Assembly (NCBI RefSeq): GCF_009923995.1
Contig: NZ_RFSK01000019.1
Coordinates: 1-64,000, forward strand
Source: Janthinobacterium sp.
GTDB lineage: Bacteria; Pseudomonadota; Gammaproteobacteria; Burkholderiales; Burkholderiaceae_D
Reading direction: 5' to 3'
Length of the DNA stretch: 64,000 nt
The number at the start of each line of letters is the position of its first letter. The stretch's first letter is position 1. Shown here piece after piece: positions 9,073 to 17,817 of the stretch. Below the pieces are notes generated by a model. It was not told where the DNA came from. It searched no databases and saw only the letters and a program-made list of their open reading frames with translations. Position numbers and translations under genes: made by a program.

Positions 9073-10956
9073 ATGACGCCATCCGCGCTCAAGCGCCCCC
9101 TGCTGTTCTCCCTGCTTGCCCTCAGCCTCGCCACCGCCTTCGCCGCAACTGCCCCCGCGCCCGCCGACAGGCAGGCCGACCGCTGGGATTTGACGGCGCT
9201 GTATGCCAGCGACGCCGCCTTCGATGCCGACGCGAAAAAGCTGTCGGCCCAGCTGCAGCAGCTGGCCACCTGCAAAGGGCAGCTGAGCGCTTCGCCGGCC
9301 CGCCTGAAAAGCTGCCTGGACCTGTACGCGGATGCGCGCAAGCGCGTCAACATGCTCTACACGTATGCGGGACAGTATTACGACCAGGATACGGGCGACA
9401 GCAAGGGCAACCAGCTGAACCAGCGTGCCGCCCTGCTGGGCAATGAATTCAACCAGGCCACCACCTTCCTGCAGCCGGAAATCCTCTCCCTGGGCGCCAA
9501 GCGCATCGACGCCATGCTGGCGAAAGACAAGGGCTTGCAGTTATATCGTTTCCAGTTAAGCAACATGCTGCGCAGCGCGCCGCACACGCTGGACGCTGCC
9601 GGCGAACAGCTGGTGGCGCAGTTCGGCCTGGCGACGAGCTCGGCCGCCAGCGTCTACCGTACCCTGGCCAACGCGGAAATCCCGTGGCCGACCATCAAAT
9701 TGTCGAATGGCACGGAGGTACGCCTCGACCAGGCGGCCTACACCAAGTATCGCGGCGACGACAACCGCGCCGACCGCAAGCGGGTGTTCGATGCCTTCTT
9801 CGGCAAGTGGAAGGAGTACGAGCGCACCTTTGGCGAAACCCTGTACGGCCAGCTGAAGACGGACGCCGCCTATGCGAAGGTGCGCCACTATGCCGATTCG
9901 CAAAGCGCCGCGCTCGACGCCGACAACTTGCCGCCGGCCGTCTACCAGACCCTGATCGCGCAGACCAACGCCAACCTGCCCACCTTGCACCGCTACTTCA
10001 AGCTGCGCGCGCGCATGCTGGGCGTGAAGGACCTGGCGTATTACGACATCTATGCGCCGCTGCTGAAAAGCGAGCGCACCTTCCCGCTGGCCGACGGCAA
10101 GCAGATGATGCTCGATTCCGTCGCGCCGCTGGGCCCCGACTATGTGAACGCGTTGACGGCCGCCGTCAACGCGCGCTGGATGGATGTGTATCCGCGCCCG
10201 CGCAAGGTGGCGGGCGCCTACATGAATGGCGACGCGTATGACGTGCACCCGTTCGTGCTGCTCAACTACACGGACAACTATGAAGCCGTCAGCACCCTGA
10301 CGCACGAATGGGGCCACGCCATGCACTCGGTGCTGGCCAACAAGGCGCAGCCGTCCATCTATGCGCCGTACAGCATCTTTGTCGCGGAAATCGCCTCGAC
10401 CACCAACGAGGCCCTGCTGCTCGACGCGCGCCTGAAACAGGCCAAGGATGACGACGAGCGCCTGCTGTACCTGGGCGCGGCACTGGAAAACCTGCGCGGC
10501 ACCTTCTTCCGCCAGGCCATGTTCGCCGAATTCGAGGCGGCCATCCACGGCAAGGTGGACAAGGGCGAGTCACTGACGGGCGAAGAGATCACGGCCATCT
10601 ACGCCGGCATCCTCAAGCGCTACCACGGCGAAGCGCAGGGCGTCATGACCATCGACCCCGCCTACGCGCTGGAATGGGCCTACGTGCCGCATTTTTATCA
10701 CGGCTTCTATGTGTTCCAGTACGCCACCTCGATCGCCGCGGCGCAGGATTTCGCGCAGCGCATCCTCGACAAGGAACCGGGCGCCCTGGCCGCCTACCTG
10801 AAGATGCTCGGTGCCGGCGGCTCGGCCTATCCGTATGAACTGGTGAAGGCGGCCGGCGTCGACCTGGCCTCGCCGAAACCGTACCAGGCGCTGGTGGCGC
10901 GCATGAACGGCATCATGGACCAGATCGAAGCGATCGAAGCGAAGCGGGGGAAATAA
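9073..10956 (+). CDS. Secreted M3-family oligopeptidase (PepF/thimet type)
   Basis: The 627-residue protein starts with a signal peptide (KRPLLFSLLALSLATAFAA, cleavage probably near residue 25). The zinc motif HEWGH is at 411-415 (in LTHEWGHAMHSV), with the third ligand region EIASTTNEALL about 27 residues later, as in the gluzincin M3 family. M3 oligopeptidases cut short peptides inside a closed cavity. Most relatives are cytoplasmic; the signal peptide implies action in the periplasm or outside. Its 3' end converges with a Kef-type antiporter gene. With the nearby M14 peptidase, TonB receptor and S41 protease it could contribute to peptide breakdown; that link is inference. Confidence 0.93.
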   Translation: MTPSALKRPLLFSLLALSLATAFAATAPAPADRQADRWDLTALYASDAAFDADAKKLSAQLQQLATCKGQLSASPARLKSCLDLYADARKRVNMLYTYAGQYYDQDTGDSKGNQLNQRAALLGNEFNQATTFLQPEILSLGAKRIDAMLAKDKGLQLYRFQLSNMLRSAPHTLDAAGEQLVAQFGLATSSAASVYRTLANAEIPWPTIKLSNGTEVRLDQAAYTKYRGDDNRADRKRVFDAFFGKWKEYERTFGETLYGQLKTDAAYAKVRHYADSQSAALDADNLPPAVYQTLIAQTNANLPTLHRYFKLRARMLGVKDLAYYDIYAPLLKSERTFPLADGKQMMLDSVAPLGPDYVNALTAAVNARWMDVYPRPRKVAGAYMNGDAYDVHPFVLLNYTDNYEAVSTLTHEWGHAMHSVLANKAQPSIYAPYSIFVAEIASTTNEALLLDARLKQAKDDDERLLYLGAALENLRGTFFRQAMFAEFEAAIHGKVDKGESLTGEEITAIYAGILKRYHGEAQGVMTIDPAYALEWAYVPHFYHGFYVFQYATSIAAAQDFAQRILDKEPGALAAYLKMLGAGGSAYPYELVKAAGVDLASPKPYQALVARMNGIMDQIEAIEAKRGK

Positions 10957-10967
10957 GCTTCAGCAAG

Positions 10968-10986
10968 CCCCGGGCAAAGGCCGGGG
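10968..10986 (+). terminator. Hairpin between the convergent M3 peptidase and Kef genes
   Basis: CCCCGG (10968-10973) pairs with CCGGGG (10981-10986) over a 7-nt loop, 11 nt after the peptidase stop. The right arm leads into GGGGTCAGCCCC, related to the repeat near 14.87 kb. There is no T run. A second inverted repeat, CCGCTA/TAGCGG, lies immediately to the right. Confidence 0.4.
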
Positions 10987-11021
10987 TCAGCCCCTTTCGA
11001 CCGCTAGCACAAGCCTTGGCG

Positions 11022-12848
11022 TTAGCGGTGTTGAGGGTCTGCCCCCGGTTCTGCCGCCTGCTCCGAGGCAAACGCGGCCGCATCGCTCTCGAACATGTCT
11101 TCCAGCTCCTCGCGTGCCTGGCGCGTGAGCGACATGACTTTTTGCTGATCCTGGAAGTGCGGCGCCACCTCCAGCAAGGTCTTGAGGTTATGCGCGCGGA
11201 AGATGCCGGCCGCGCGCTGCGCCCGCTCCTCGCTGAACCCCACCTGGCGCAAGGTTTGCTCGCCCAGCAGCAGGGCCGCGGCGAACGTCTCGCGCTCAAT
11301 GATGGTCACGCCCCGCTTCATCAGTTCATAGTAATGCGTGACGTTGCGCGCCCGCGCCAGAATCGTCAGCTGGGGCAGGCGCAGGCGCACGGCGTCGACC
11401 AGCGCCAGGCTGTCGTCCACGTTGTCGATGGCGATCACCAGGGCCCTGGCCTTTTCGATGCCGGCCGCCACCAGCAGGTCCACGCGCGTGGCATCGCCAT
11501 AAAACACCTTGAAACCGAACTTGCGCAGCAGCTCGATCTGGTCCGGATCGTGGTCGAGCACCGTCACGCCGATCTTGTTGGCCGCCAGCAGGCGGCCGAT
11601 GATCTGCCCGAAGCGGCCAAAGCCGGCGATGACGATGGGGTTGTCCTGCGCCTCGATATGGTCGTCGGGGCGGCGCTTCTTCTCGCTTTGCAGGCGCGGC
11701 GCGACGAATTTGTCGTGCGCCAGCAGCAGCAGGGGCGTGGCCACCATCGACACCGTCACCACCACCACCAGCAAGGCGCCCGTCTCCGGCGCAAAGACGT
11801 GGGCGGCCACGGCGGCGGCAAACACGACGAAGGCGAACTCGCCGCCCTGCGACAGCAGCAGCGCGAAGAACAGCTGCTGGCCGCGGGGAATGTCGAAAAA
11901 CTTCGACAACACGTACAGCAAGGCGATTTTCACCACCAGCAGGCCCGCCACGAGGGCCAGGATCAGCAGCGGCTGGGCGCGCAGCACGCCGAAATCGACG
12001 GACATGCCGACGGCCATGAAGAACAGGCCCAGCAGCAGGCCCTTGAACGGCTCCAAGTCGGAAATAAGCTCATGGCGGTATTCGGAATCGGCCAGCAGCA
12101 CGCCGGCGACAAACGTCCCCAGCGCCATCGACAGGCCCACCGATTCCATCAGCACGCAGATGGCGATTACCAGCAGCAGGGCGAAGGCCGTGAAGATCTC
12201 GCGCAATTCCGTCCTGGCGATGAAGCGCAGGATGGGGTTCACGAGGAAGCGCCCGCCGATCACGAGGGCGGCCAGCACGGCGGCCAGCTTGGCCACGCGC
12301 AGCCAGCCCGGCTCGCCCCCATGCGTGACCAGGCCGCCCAGCAGCGGCACCAGCGCGATCATGGGAATGGCGGCGATATCCTGGAACAGCAGGATGGAAA
12401 AGCCGGCAGAACCGGCCGGCGTGCTCATCAGCTTGCGTTCGCCCAGGGTGGCCAGCACGATGGCCGTCGACGACAGCGACAGGCCCAGGCCGCCCACCAG
12501 CGCCGTGCGCCAGTCCACGCCGAAGGCCATGGCCACGGCGCACAGTCCCGCGCTGACGACGGCCACCTGCGCCCCGCCCCAACCGAAAATCGGGCGGCGC
12601 AGCAGCCACAGACGCTTCGGCTCCAGTTCCAGGCCGATCAGGAACAGCAACAGCACGACGCCGAACTCGGAGAAGCTGAGGATCACCTCGACATTCTTGA
12701 TCAGGCCCAGGCCCCACGGCCCGATGACGACGCCGGCCACCAGGTAGCCCAGCACGGCCCCCATGCCCAGGCGCTTGGCCAGCGGCACCATGATGATGGC
12801 GGCCACCAGGTAAAACAGTATGTTGATGAGAAAGCTGTGGTGTTCCAT
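11022..12848 (-). CDS. Kef-type (CPA2) monovalent cation:proton antiporter with TrkA-N domain
   Basis: The 608-residue protein has about 12-13 transmembrane helices in residues 1-385, the usual CPA2 exchanger domain. A cytoplasmic TrkA-N/RCK domain follows, with the Rossmann motif VIAGFGRFGQIIG and the acidic strand VTVLDHDPDQIELL. KefB/KefC proteins exchange K+ for H+ and are gated by glutathione adducts during electrophile stress. The length and layout match KefB/KefC/YbaL. Which paralogue it is cannot be settled, and no KefF/KefG ancillary subunit gene is adjacent. The ATG is the first codon of the membrane domain. It is followed (upstream in coordinates) by the convergent oligopeptidase gene. 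Confidence 0.92.
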   Translation of the reverse strand: MEHHSFLINILFYLVAAIIMVPLAKRLGMGAVLGYLVAGVVIGPWGLGLIKNVEVILSFSEFGVVLLLFLIGLELEPKRLWLLRRPIFGWGGAQVAVVSAGLCAVAMAFGVDWRTALVGGLGLSLSSTAIVLATLGERKLMSTPAGSAGFSILLFQDIAAIPMIALVPLLGGLVTHGGEPGWLRVAKLAAVLAALVIGGRFLVNPILRFIARTELREIFTAFALLLVIAICVLMESVGLSMALGTFVAGVLLADSEYRHELISDLEPFKGLLLGLFFMAVGMSVDFGVLRAQPLLILALVAGLLVVKIALLYVLSKFFDIPRGQQLFFALLLSQGGEFAFVVFAAAVAAHVFAPETGALLVVVVTVSMVATPLLLLAHDKFVAPRLQSEKKRRPDDHIEAQDNPIVIAGFGRFGQIIGRLLAANKIGVTVLDHDPDQIELLRKFGFKVFYGDATRVDLLVAAGIEKARALVIAIDNVDDSLALVDAVRLRLPQLTILARARNVTHYYELMKRGVTIIERETFAAALLLGEQTLRQVGFSEERAQRAAGIFRAHNLKTLLEVAPHFQDQQKVMSLTRQAREELEDMFESDAAAFASEQAAEPGADPQHR

Positions 12849-12896
12849 GCAGGTTCCGGGCAGAGATGTGGATGAAACGACATCATGCCTGAAATG

Positions 12897-12923
12897 CCCG
12901 GCCCGGGTTTGTCCCGGGCCGGG
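12897..12923 (-). terminator. Perfect 11-bp GC hairpin after the M14 peptidase gene
   Basis: CCCGGCCCGGG (12897-12907) and CCCGGGCCGGG (12913-12923) pair perfectly over a 5-nt loop. The hairpin lies 9 nt past the stop of the M14 gene and before the Kef start on the same strand. No T run follows. It is a likely transcription or mRNA 3' boundary. Confidence 0.6.
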
Positions 12924-12932
12924 AAGTGTCGC

Positions 12933-14723
12933 TTATTGGGCGGATGGCGCGGCGGCGACGGGCGCCACGTCCGTGCGCAGCACCGGATACAGGTTCAGGC
13001 GCTCGTCCCACGAACTGTGGCGGCGGGCGAAGAATTCCAGGCGCGCCTGCGGGCTTTTGGCAAAGGCGGGATCGCTGGCCAAGCGCTCGTGGAACTGCGC
13101 CGCCAGCGCCGGGTCGGCCGCCAGCTGGGCGCGCGCCACGTCCTCGGCCACATAGGCTTCCATGTATTCCTTGCGCTCGAAGGCCATGTTGAAACTGCCC
13201 CAGGCCAGCAGGGAATCGGGCGCGCGCGGCTCCAGCAGGGCCACCACCAGCCGCGCCTTGGCCTGGCGGACGGGCACGTACAGCGCTCCGGCACCGATCA
13301 CGCGCGCCTCGTCCTGCCATTCGCCCTGCACGGTCGCCGTCTGCCGGCCTTCGAACGACTGCGCGCCGAATGCCACCTGCGTGGCGCGGAAGGCCTGCAC
13401 CGGCTGCCGGCCCCAGTCCGCCGCCAGCACCTGGTAAGCGACGCCATGCTGGCGCAGCTTGGCGGCCACCATGCCCGCCTGGGCGGCCGGCACCAGGTAG
13501 CCGGCCTTCGGTGCGGCCTGCTGCAGGTCGGGCACGATCTCGTCGCGCAGGGGGACCGTCCACAGCTGCGGCGTGGTCTCGTCATAGCGCGTCATGAGCG
13601 CGCCGGAAATGTCGGATGGCGTGCGCGTGTAGGCATAGCCGCGAAACGCGATCAAGTGGCTCTTCTCCGTCGTCTTGTACGTGAGCGGCAAGGTGGCGCC
13701 GGCCAGCTGCGCCGCGCGGCTGTCCGCTTCCAGCGCCGTTTGCCGCCACTGCGCGCCATGTTGCGCCATTTGCGACAGCAGCGAGACGATGGTGTTGCGC
13801 GTGATGCGCACGCGGGTCGGATAATCCTTCCACGAATGGGTTTCCACCAGCATGCCGAAGCGGTTGCGCAGCAGGAAATAGCCGTGCGAGAAGCGCGGGT
13901 TCGGCGCCGAGTCGACAAAGCCCGATTGCGGGTTGTCTTCTTCCGCGAACGAGATATAGAACGGCTTCGGGTCCGAGCCCTGCCGCGCCAGGTCGGCCAG
14001 GACGTTGTCGCGCAGGGCCGTGCCAGCCACGCGCAAGGCGGGATCGCCCGCATGCACGGGTTCAACCTGGATCGAAATGTCCGGCTCGAACTGCGCGCCA
14101 TCGGTGACGTGCAGGTCGACATAGGCCAGCGGGTCCCAGGCGTTCACCAGCGCCAGCATGTGCTGCATCTCGGGCGCATCCGCCTTCACATAGTCGCGGT
14201 TCAGGTTGTAGTTCTGCGCCGTGCTGCGCCAGCCCATTTCCACGGGGCCGCGCTGGTTCGGCCGGTTCCACTGGCCATAGCGCTCGTGGCCATCGACGTT
14301 AAACACGGGCACGAACAGCAAGACCTGCTTGTCCAGCGCGCCGGGCGCCGCCTTGCCTTCCAGGACTTCGCGCAGGGCCAGGAAACCGGCGTCCTTGCCG
14401 TCGATCTCGCCCGCATGGATGCCGCCCTGGACCAGCAGCACGGGCAGCTTGCGGCGCGCCGCCTCGGCCGGCGTCAGGGCCCCCGTATTGCTCACGGCCA
14501 GCGCCAGCATGGGCCGGTTTTCCGGCGTGCGGCCAAACTCCACGCAGCGCACCTGCTTCGGATAGCGTGCCTGGAACTGGCGGCACAGCGCTTCCACTTC
14601 CGCGTAGCGGCCCGTCTGCAAAAAGCCCGAGCGTTCGGCCACCGTGGTCAACGGCGAAGCGGCGTAGGAGGGCAAGGCAAAGGTGGACAACAGGGCGGCG
14701 GACAGCAGGGCGTGGCGTAGCAT
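12933..14723 (-). CDS. Secreted M14-family zinc carboxypeptidase
   Basis: The 596-residue protein has a signal peptide (MLRHALLSAALLSTFALPSY, cut near A21). Its M14 active-site set is HxxE at H103/E106 (GIHAGEIDGKD), third zinc ligand H205 (YVDLHVTD), the substrate Arg region NYNLNRDY near 172-179, and catalytic Glu E294 (MLVETHSWKD). M14 enzymes remove C-terminal residues from peptides, or act as amidases on peptidoglycan-type or modified peptides. The extra ~280 C-terminal residues are unassigned. The signal-peptide Met is chosen as the start over a longer reading without one. It lies downstream of a TonB-dependent receptor, separated by a terminator, which suggests a role in handling imported or external peptides. 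Confidence 0.92.
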   Translation of the reverse strand: MLRHALLSAALLSTFALPSYAASPLTTVAERSGFLQTGRYAEVEALCRQFQARYPKQVRCVEFGRTPENRPMLALAVSNTGALTPAEAARRKLPVLLVQGGIHAGEIDGKDAGFLALREVLEGKAAPGALDKQVLLFVPVFNVDGHERYGQWNRPNQRGPVEMGWRSTAQNYNLNRDYVKADAPEMQHMLALVNAWDPLAYVDLHVTDGAQFEPDISIQVEPVHAGDPALRVAGTALRDNVLADLARQGSDPKPFYISFAEEDNPQSGFVDSAPNPRFSHGYFLLRNRFGMLVETHSWKDYPTRVRITRNTIVSLLSQMAQHGAQWRQTALEADSRAAQLAGATLPLTYKTTEKSHLIAFRGYAYTRTPSDISGALMTRYDETTPQLWTVPLRDEIVPDLQQAAPKAGYLVPAAQAGMVAAKLRQHGVAYQVLAADWGRQPVQAFRATQVAFGAQSFEGRQTATVQGEWQDEARVIGAGALYVPVRQAKARLVVALLEPRAPDSLLAWGSFNMAFERKEYMEAYVAEDVARAQLAADPALAAQFHERLASDPAFAKSPQARLEFFARRHSSWDERLNLYPVLRTDVAPVAAAPSAQ

Positions 14724-14793
14724 GGGACGGGCTCCATCGAGAGAGGACAAGCGGGCAATTATAGGGGGAGTATCGAGCGGGAGGACAAATAAA

Positions 14794-14826
14794 AAGCCGG
14801 GAAAGCAGCGTGTGCGATCCCGGCTT
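14794..14826 (-). terminator. Intrinsic terminator of the TonB-dependent receptor gene
   Basis: Read on minus, AAGCCGGGA (14818-14826) pairs with TCCCGGCTT (14794-14802), followed by TTTATTTG. It lies 98 nt beyond the receptor stop codon, past a separate inverted repeat. Confidence 0.75.
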
Positions 14827-14856
14827 GGGAGGCTATGCCCCAGCATCTTCAATGCC

Positions 14857-14897
14857 GGGGTCAGACGGGGACGCCGAGTCCCGGCGGGTCCGACCCC
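14857..14897. repeat. Nested inverted repeat of the GGGGTCAGAC type
   Basis: GGGGTCAGAC (14857-14866) and GTCCGACCCC (14888-14897) are inverted copies with one mismatch, and a second small inverted pair, GGGAC/GTCCC, sits inside. It lies between the TonB receptor stop and its terminator. A related GGGGTCAGCCCC occurs at 10983-10994. It looks like a dispersed intergenic repeat family. Confidence 0.55.
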
Positions 14898-14924
14898 AGG
14901 TTTCAGGTTGGCGCCTGGGTGAGA

Positions 14925-17648
14925 TCAGCTGCCGAAATGGTAGTTGAACTCAACCCAGCCCTGGCGGCCTTGCGGGCTGTAGTTACCCACCGGGTAGTAC
15001 GGCCAGCCGCCGCTGTTGTCGCGCTTGACCGTGTCGAGGACGTTGTTGATGATCAGCGACAGGGTGGCGCGGTCGCTGAAGCGGTACACGGTGCTGATAT
15101 TGGCCAGCGCCGTTGGCGTCAGGTAGGCGGTACCGGCGCCGTTCGGGATCTTGCCGTAACGGGTCACCAGCAAGGTATTCGACCAGTCGCCTGCGCTCCA
15201 GTTGACGCTCAGGTTCAGCTTGTCAGGCCAATCCGTGCTGCTCATGTCCTTCAGCTCGTCGATCTCTTCGTCGCCCGCAAACTGCTGCGACTTCTTGCTC
15301 AGCACCTTGGCGTAGTTGGCCTTGAAGGCGAAGCGGCCATAGTCCGTCGTGCGCAGCAAATACTTCAGGCTGATGTCGACGCCGCTGGTGCTCTGCTTGG
15401 CCGCATTGATCGGATTGACGGTGATGGTCTTGATCTCGCCGGCGCGGTTCAAGGCATTCGCGGCAAAGCGTTCCACGCGGTTCAGGGTATCGACGCAGGT
15501 CGGCGAATTGATGTCGGTCTTGCCCAGGCGGCAATCGGCTTCATCGCGCAGGATCTTGTCGGCGCTCAGGTTGGTCACCAGATCGTCGATCTTGATGTTC
15601 CAATAGTCGACGGAGACGTCGAAGCTGGCACTCGGCGACCAGACGGCGCCCACGCCGAAGGACTTGCCCTTCTCCGACTGCAGATCCTTGCTGCCGTTCT
15701 GCACATAGTCGGCGCCCGGCGACTTGTTCGCGTAGTCGCAATCCTCGATGGCCTGTCCGGCGGCGCCGCAACGGTAGTAGTCGGTGGTGCTCGAATAATA
15801 GCCCGTGCCGCGCGCCTTGTAGATGTAGTTCATGTCCGGCGCGCGGAAGCTGGTGGCGTAATTGGCGCGGAACAGCACTTCCTTCGTCGGACGCAGCTCC
15901 AGCCCGCCGTTATAGGTGAACTTGCCATCGCTGCGGCCGGCAAAGTTGTAGCGGTCATAGCGGCCGGCCAGGGTGCCCGTCAGCTTGTCATGCAGCGGCA
16001 GGTTGACTTCGGCGCCCAGCGCGTAGCGCGTGCGCGTGCCGGCCGTGATGTCGGACTTGGTGGCGACGTTGAAGTAGCCCTCGTTGAGGCGCGCATCGGG
16101 CACGTTGCTGAAACCCTGCTTGCCCGCCTCGGCGATGGTGGCGATCTTCGCCACGCCGGCCGGCAGCTGGAACAGGTCGCCGTTGGTGGCCAGGCTCAGG
16201 GTATTCGTCCAGGCCTTGTCGTCGCTGTCGGAATTGCCCGTGATGCTGTCGAACTCGGCGGCGGTCAGGCGGCGCGACAAACGGGCCGGGTCCGGCGCGT
16301 AGATGGCGACGCCATTCGCGTCCGTGCCCAGTTTCGGTCCCAGGAAGAAGCTGTCGATATTGGCCAGCGCGCGCGGCGTGTGGCTTTCGCTCTTGTACAG
16401 CGAAGCGTTGTAGTTGGCTTCATACTGCCACGATGCCGTGCCGGGAATGCGGCCCTTGGCGCCCAGCGAGATGGCGGTGGCCAGGTCGTCCCACTTGCGG
16501 TTGTAGCGCGACACGCCGCCCATTTCCTCGGGCGAGATGTAGCGCGTCCACGCCTCGTAATTGCCCGTGTTCTGGTTCTTGAAGTAGCTGTTGCCCGTCG
16601 ACGCAGAGGTCCAGGTGGGGCCGCGCGTATTATTTTCCGTCGCGTTCTTGCCGATCAGGAAATCGGCAAACAGCGTCGTTTCCGGCGACAGCTCGTAATT
16701 GGCGCTGCCGAACACGTTCTGGCTCTGGTTCTTGGTCTGCGTGGTCCAGTAGGTCGGGCCCACTTTCGGGCTGGCGCAATAGCTGCCGTTCTTCGCCTGG
16801 TATTTCACGACGCTGCCGCCGAACAGGTCGCCGAACTGCTTGCAGGTGTCCCCCAGGTCCACGTAGGTGCCGGAAGTGCCCGACTGCACCACGCGGCGCG
16901 AGGCGATGTTCGTCGGCGTGCCCGAGCGGGTGGACATGAAGTCACGCTCCAGGCTGGACAGCGGATCGCGCTGGCTCAGCTCCACGCTGAACAGGGTATG
17001 CAGCTTGTCGAAGTTGCCGCCGCCCGTCAGCTGCACGCGCTGGTTGCCGCCGCCGCCGCGCGTGGTGGTACCCGCCTTGAGGTTGATGTCAAAGCCTTCC
17101 GTCTGTTTTTTCAGGATCACGTTGATCACGCCGGCGATCGCGTCCGAACCATAGATGGCGGAGGCGCCGCCGTTGAGGATTTCGATGCGGTCGACGATGC
17201 TCGACGGGATATTCGCCAGGTTGGTGAAGTTCACCGTGCCTTCGTAGGCGACGGGGAAATCGGCCAGGCGGCGGCCGTTGAGCAGGATCAAGGTGTGATT
17301 CGGGCCCAGGCCCCGCAGGCTGATGGTGTTGGCCGACGGCGTGAAGGTATTGCCGAAGTCTTCGCCTTGCGTAAAGCCGCTGTTCTGCACCTGGTTGCTC
17401 AGGGCGTCATAGACGTTTTTATAGCCTTGCTTGGTGATTTCATCGCCGGTCAGGATGGTGACGGGCGACGGACCTTCCAGGCTGGCGCGGGGAATCCGCG
17501 AACCGGTCACGACAACCGAGTGGGCGCCGGTGTCGGCCTGGCCCTCGGCAGCCGGCGCGGCAGATTGTGCCTGCGCCACGCTGGCGGAACCGCCCAGGAT
17601 GGCCAGTACGGCAATGCTGAGCGGGGTTAACTTGAATTGTCTAGGCAT
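14925..17648 (-). CDS. TonB-dependent outer-membrane receptor
   Basis: The 907-residue protein has a signal peptide (MPRQFKLTPLSIAVLAILGG, cut after AQAQ). A short N-terminal stretch with SVVVTGSRIP precedes the plug domain (about 50-165, with DALSNQVQNS and NTISLRGLGPNHTLILLNGR), and a 22-strand-type barrel ends in WVEFNYHF plus GS. TonB receptors bring scarce substrates across the outer membrane using the TonB-ExbBD energy chain. The VTGSRI start and plug sequence resemble the large peptide/carbohydrate receptor class rather than classical siderophore receptors. The substrate is unknown, but the S41 protease upstream and M14 carboxypeptidase downstream make peptides a reasonable guess. The upstream gap is AT-rich with two inverted repeats. 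Confidence 0.94.
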   Translation of the reverse strand: MPRQFKLTPLSIAVLAILGGSASVAQAQSAAPAAEGQADTGAHSVVVTGSRIPRASLEGPSPVTILTGDEITKQGYKNVYDALSNQVQNSGFTQGEDFGNTFTPSANTISLRGLGPNHTLILLNGRRLADFPVAYEGTVNFTNLANIPSSIVDRIEILNGGASAIYGSDAIAGVINVILKKQTEGFDINLKAGTTTRGGGGNQRVQLTGGGNFDKLHTLFSVELSQRDPLSSLERDFMSTRSGTPTNIASRRVVQSGTSGTYVDLGDTCKQFGDLFGGSVVKYQAKNGSYCASPKVGPTYWTTQTKNQSQNVFGSANYELSPETTLFADFLIGKNATENNTRGPTWTSASTGNSYFKNQNTGNYEAWTRYISPEEMGGVSRYNRKWDDLATAISLGAKGRIPGTASWQYEANYNASLYKSESHTPRALANIDSFFLGPKLGTDANGVAIYAPDPARLSRRLTAAEFDSITGNSDSDDKAWTNTLSLATNGDLFQLPAGVAKIATIAEAGKQGFSNVPDARLNEGYFNVATKSDITAGTRTRYALGAEVNLPLHDKLTGTLAGRYDRYNFAGRSDGKFTYNGGLELRPTKEVLFRANYATSFRAPDMNYIYKARGTGYYSSTTDYYRCGAAGQAIEDCDYANKSPGADYVQNGSKDLQSEKGKSFGVGAVWSPSASFDVSVDYWNIKIDDLVTNLSADKILRDEADCRLGKTDINSPTCVDTLNRVERFAANALNRAGEIKTITVNPINAAKQSTSGVDISLKYLLRTTDYGRFAFKANYAKVLSKKSQQFAGDEEIDELKDMSSTDWPDKLNLSVNWSAGDWSNTLLVTRYGKIPNGAGTAYLTPTALANISTVYRFSDRATLSLIINNVLDTVKRDNSGGWPYYPVGNYSPQGRQGWVEFNYHFGS

Positions 17649-17708
17649 CTTTACGCTTCTCAAGGTGGAAGAAAAGCCAAAAGATATCAAAATGCAAGTA
17701 ATTACAGA

Positions 17709-17750
17709 ACGAATCGATTCGTCTTTCTATATACCATAATTGTTATATAG
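17709..17750. promoter_or_regulatory. AT-rich operator/promoter region of the TonB receptor gene
   Basis: Two inverted repeats sit side by side. One is the perfect 14-bp palindrome ACGAATCGATTCGT (17709-17722). The other is CTATATA (17727-17733) with TATATAG (17744-17750) around a 10-nt centre. The region is far richer in A/T than its surroundings, contains -10-like TATATAG/TATAAC stretches, and lies 61-102 nt upstream of the receptor ATG. The regulator is unknown. Confidence 0.5.
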
Positions 17751-17770
17751 AAATATTTCACAGGAGAAAA

Positions 17771-17790
17771 CCGCACCGTTCCCGGTGCGG
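17771..17790 (-). terminator. Intrinsic terminator of the S41 lipoprotein gene
   Basis: CCGCACCG (17771-17778) and CGGTGCGG (17783-17790) form a perfect 8-bp stem with a 4-nt loop. TTTTC follows on the minus strand, 27 nt past the stop codon. Confidence 0.7.
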
Positions 17791-17817
17791 CTTGCAGCAG
17801 AACATGCTCCGTTATGC

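Noticed and set aside
14835..17630. 931-codon plus-strand open frame opposite the TonB receptor
   Set aside because: The receptor on the minus strand has a signal peptide, plug motifs and a barrel end. The antisense product is a low-complexity Gly/Ala/Arg/Val sequence without a recognised domain.
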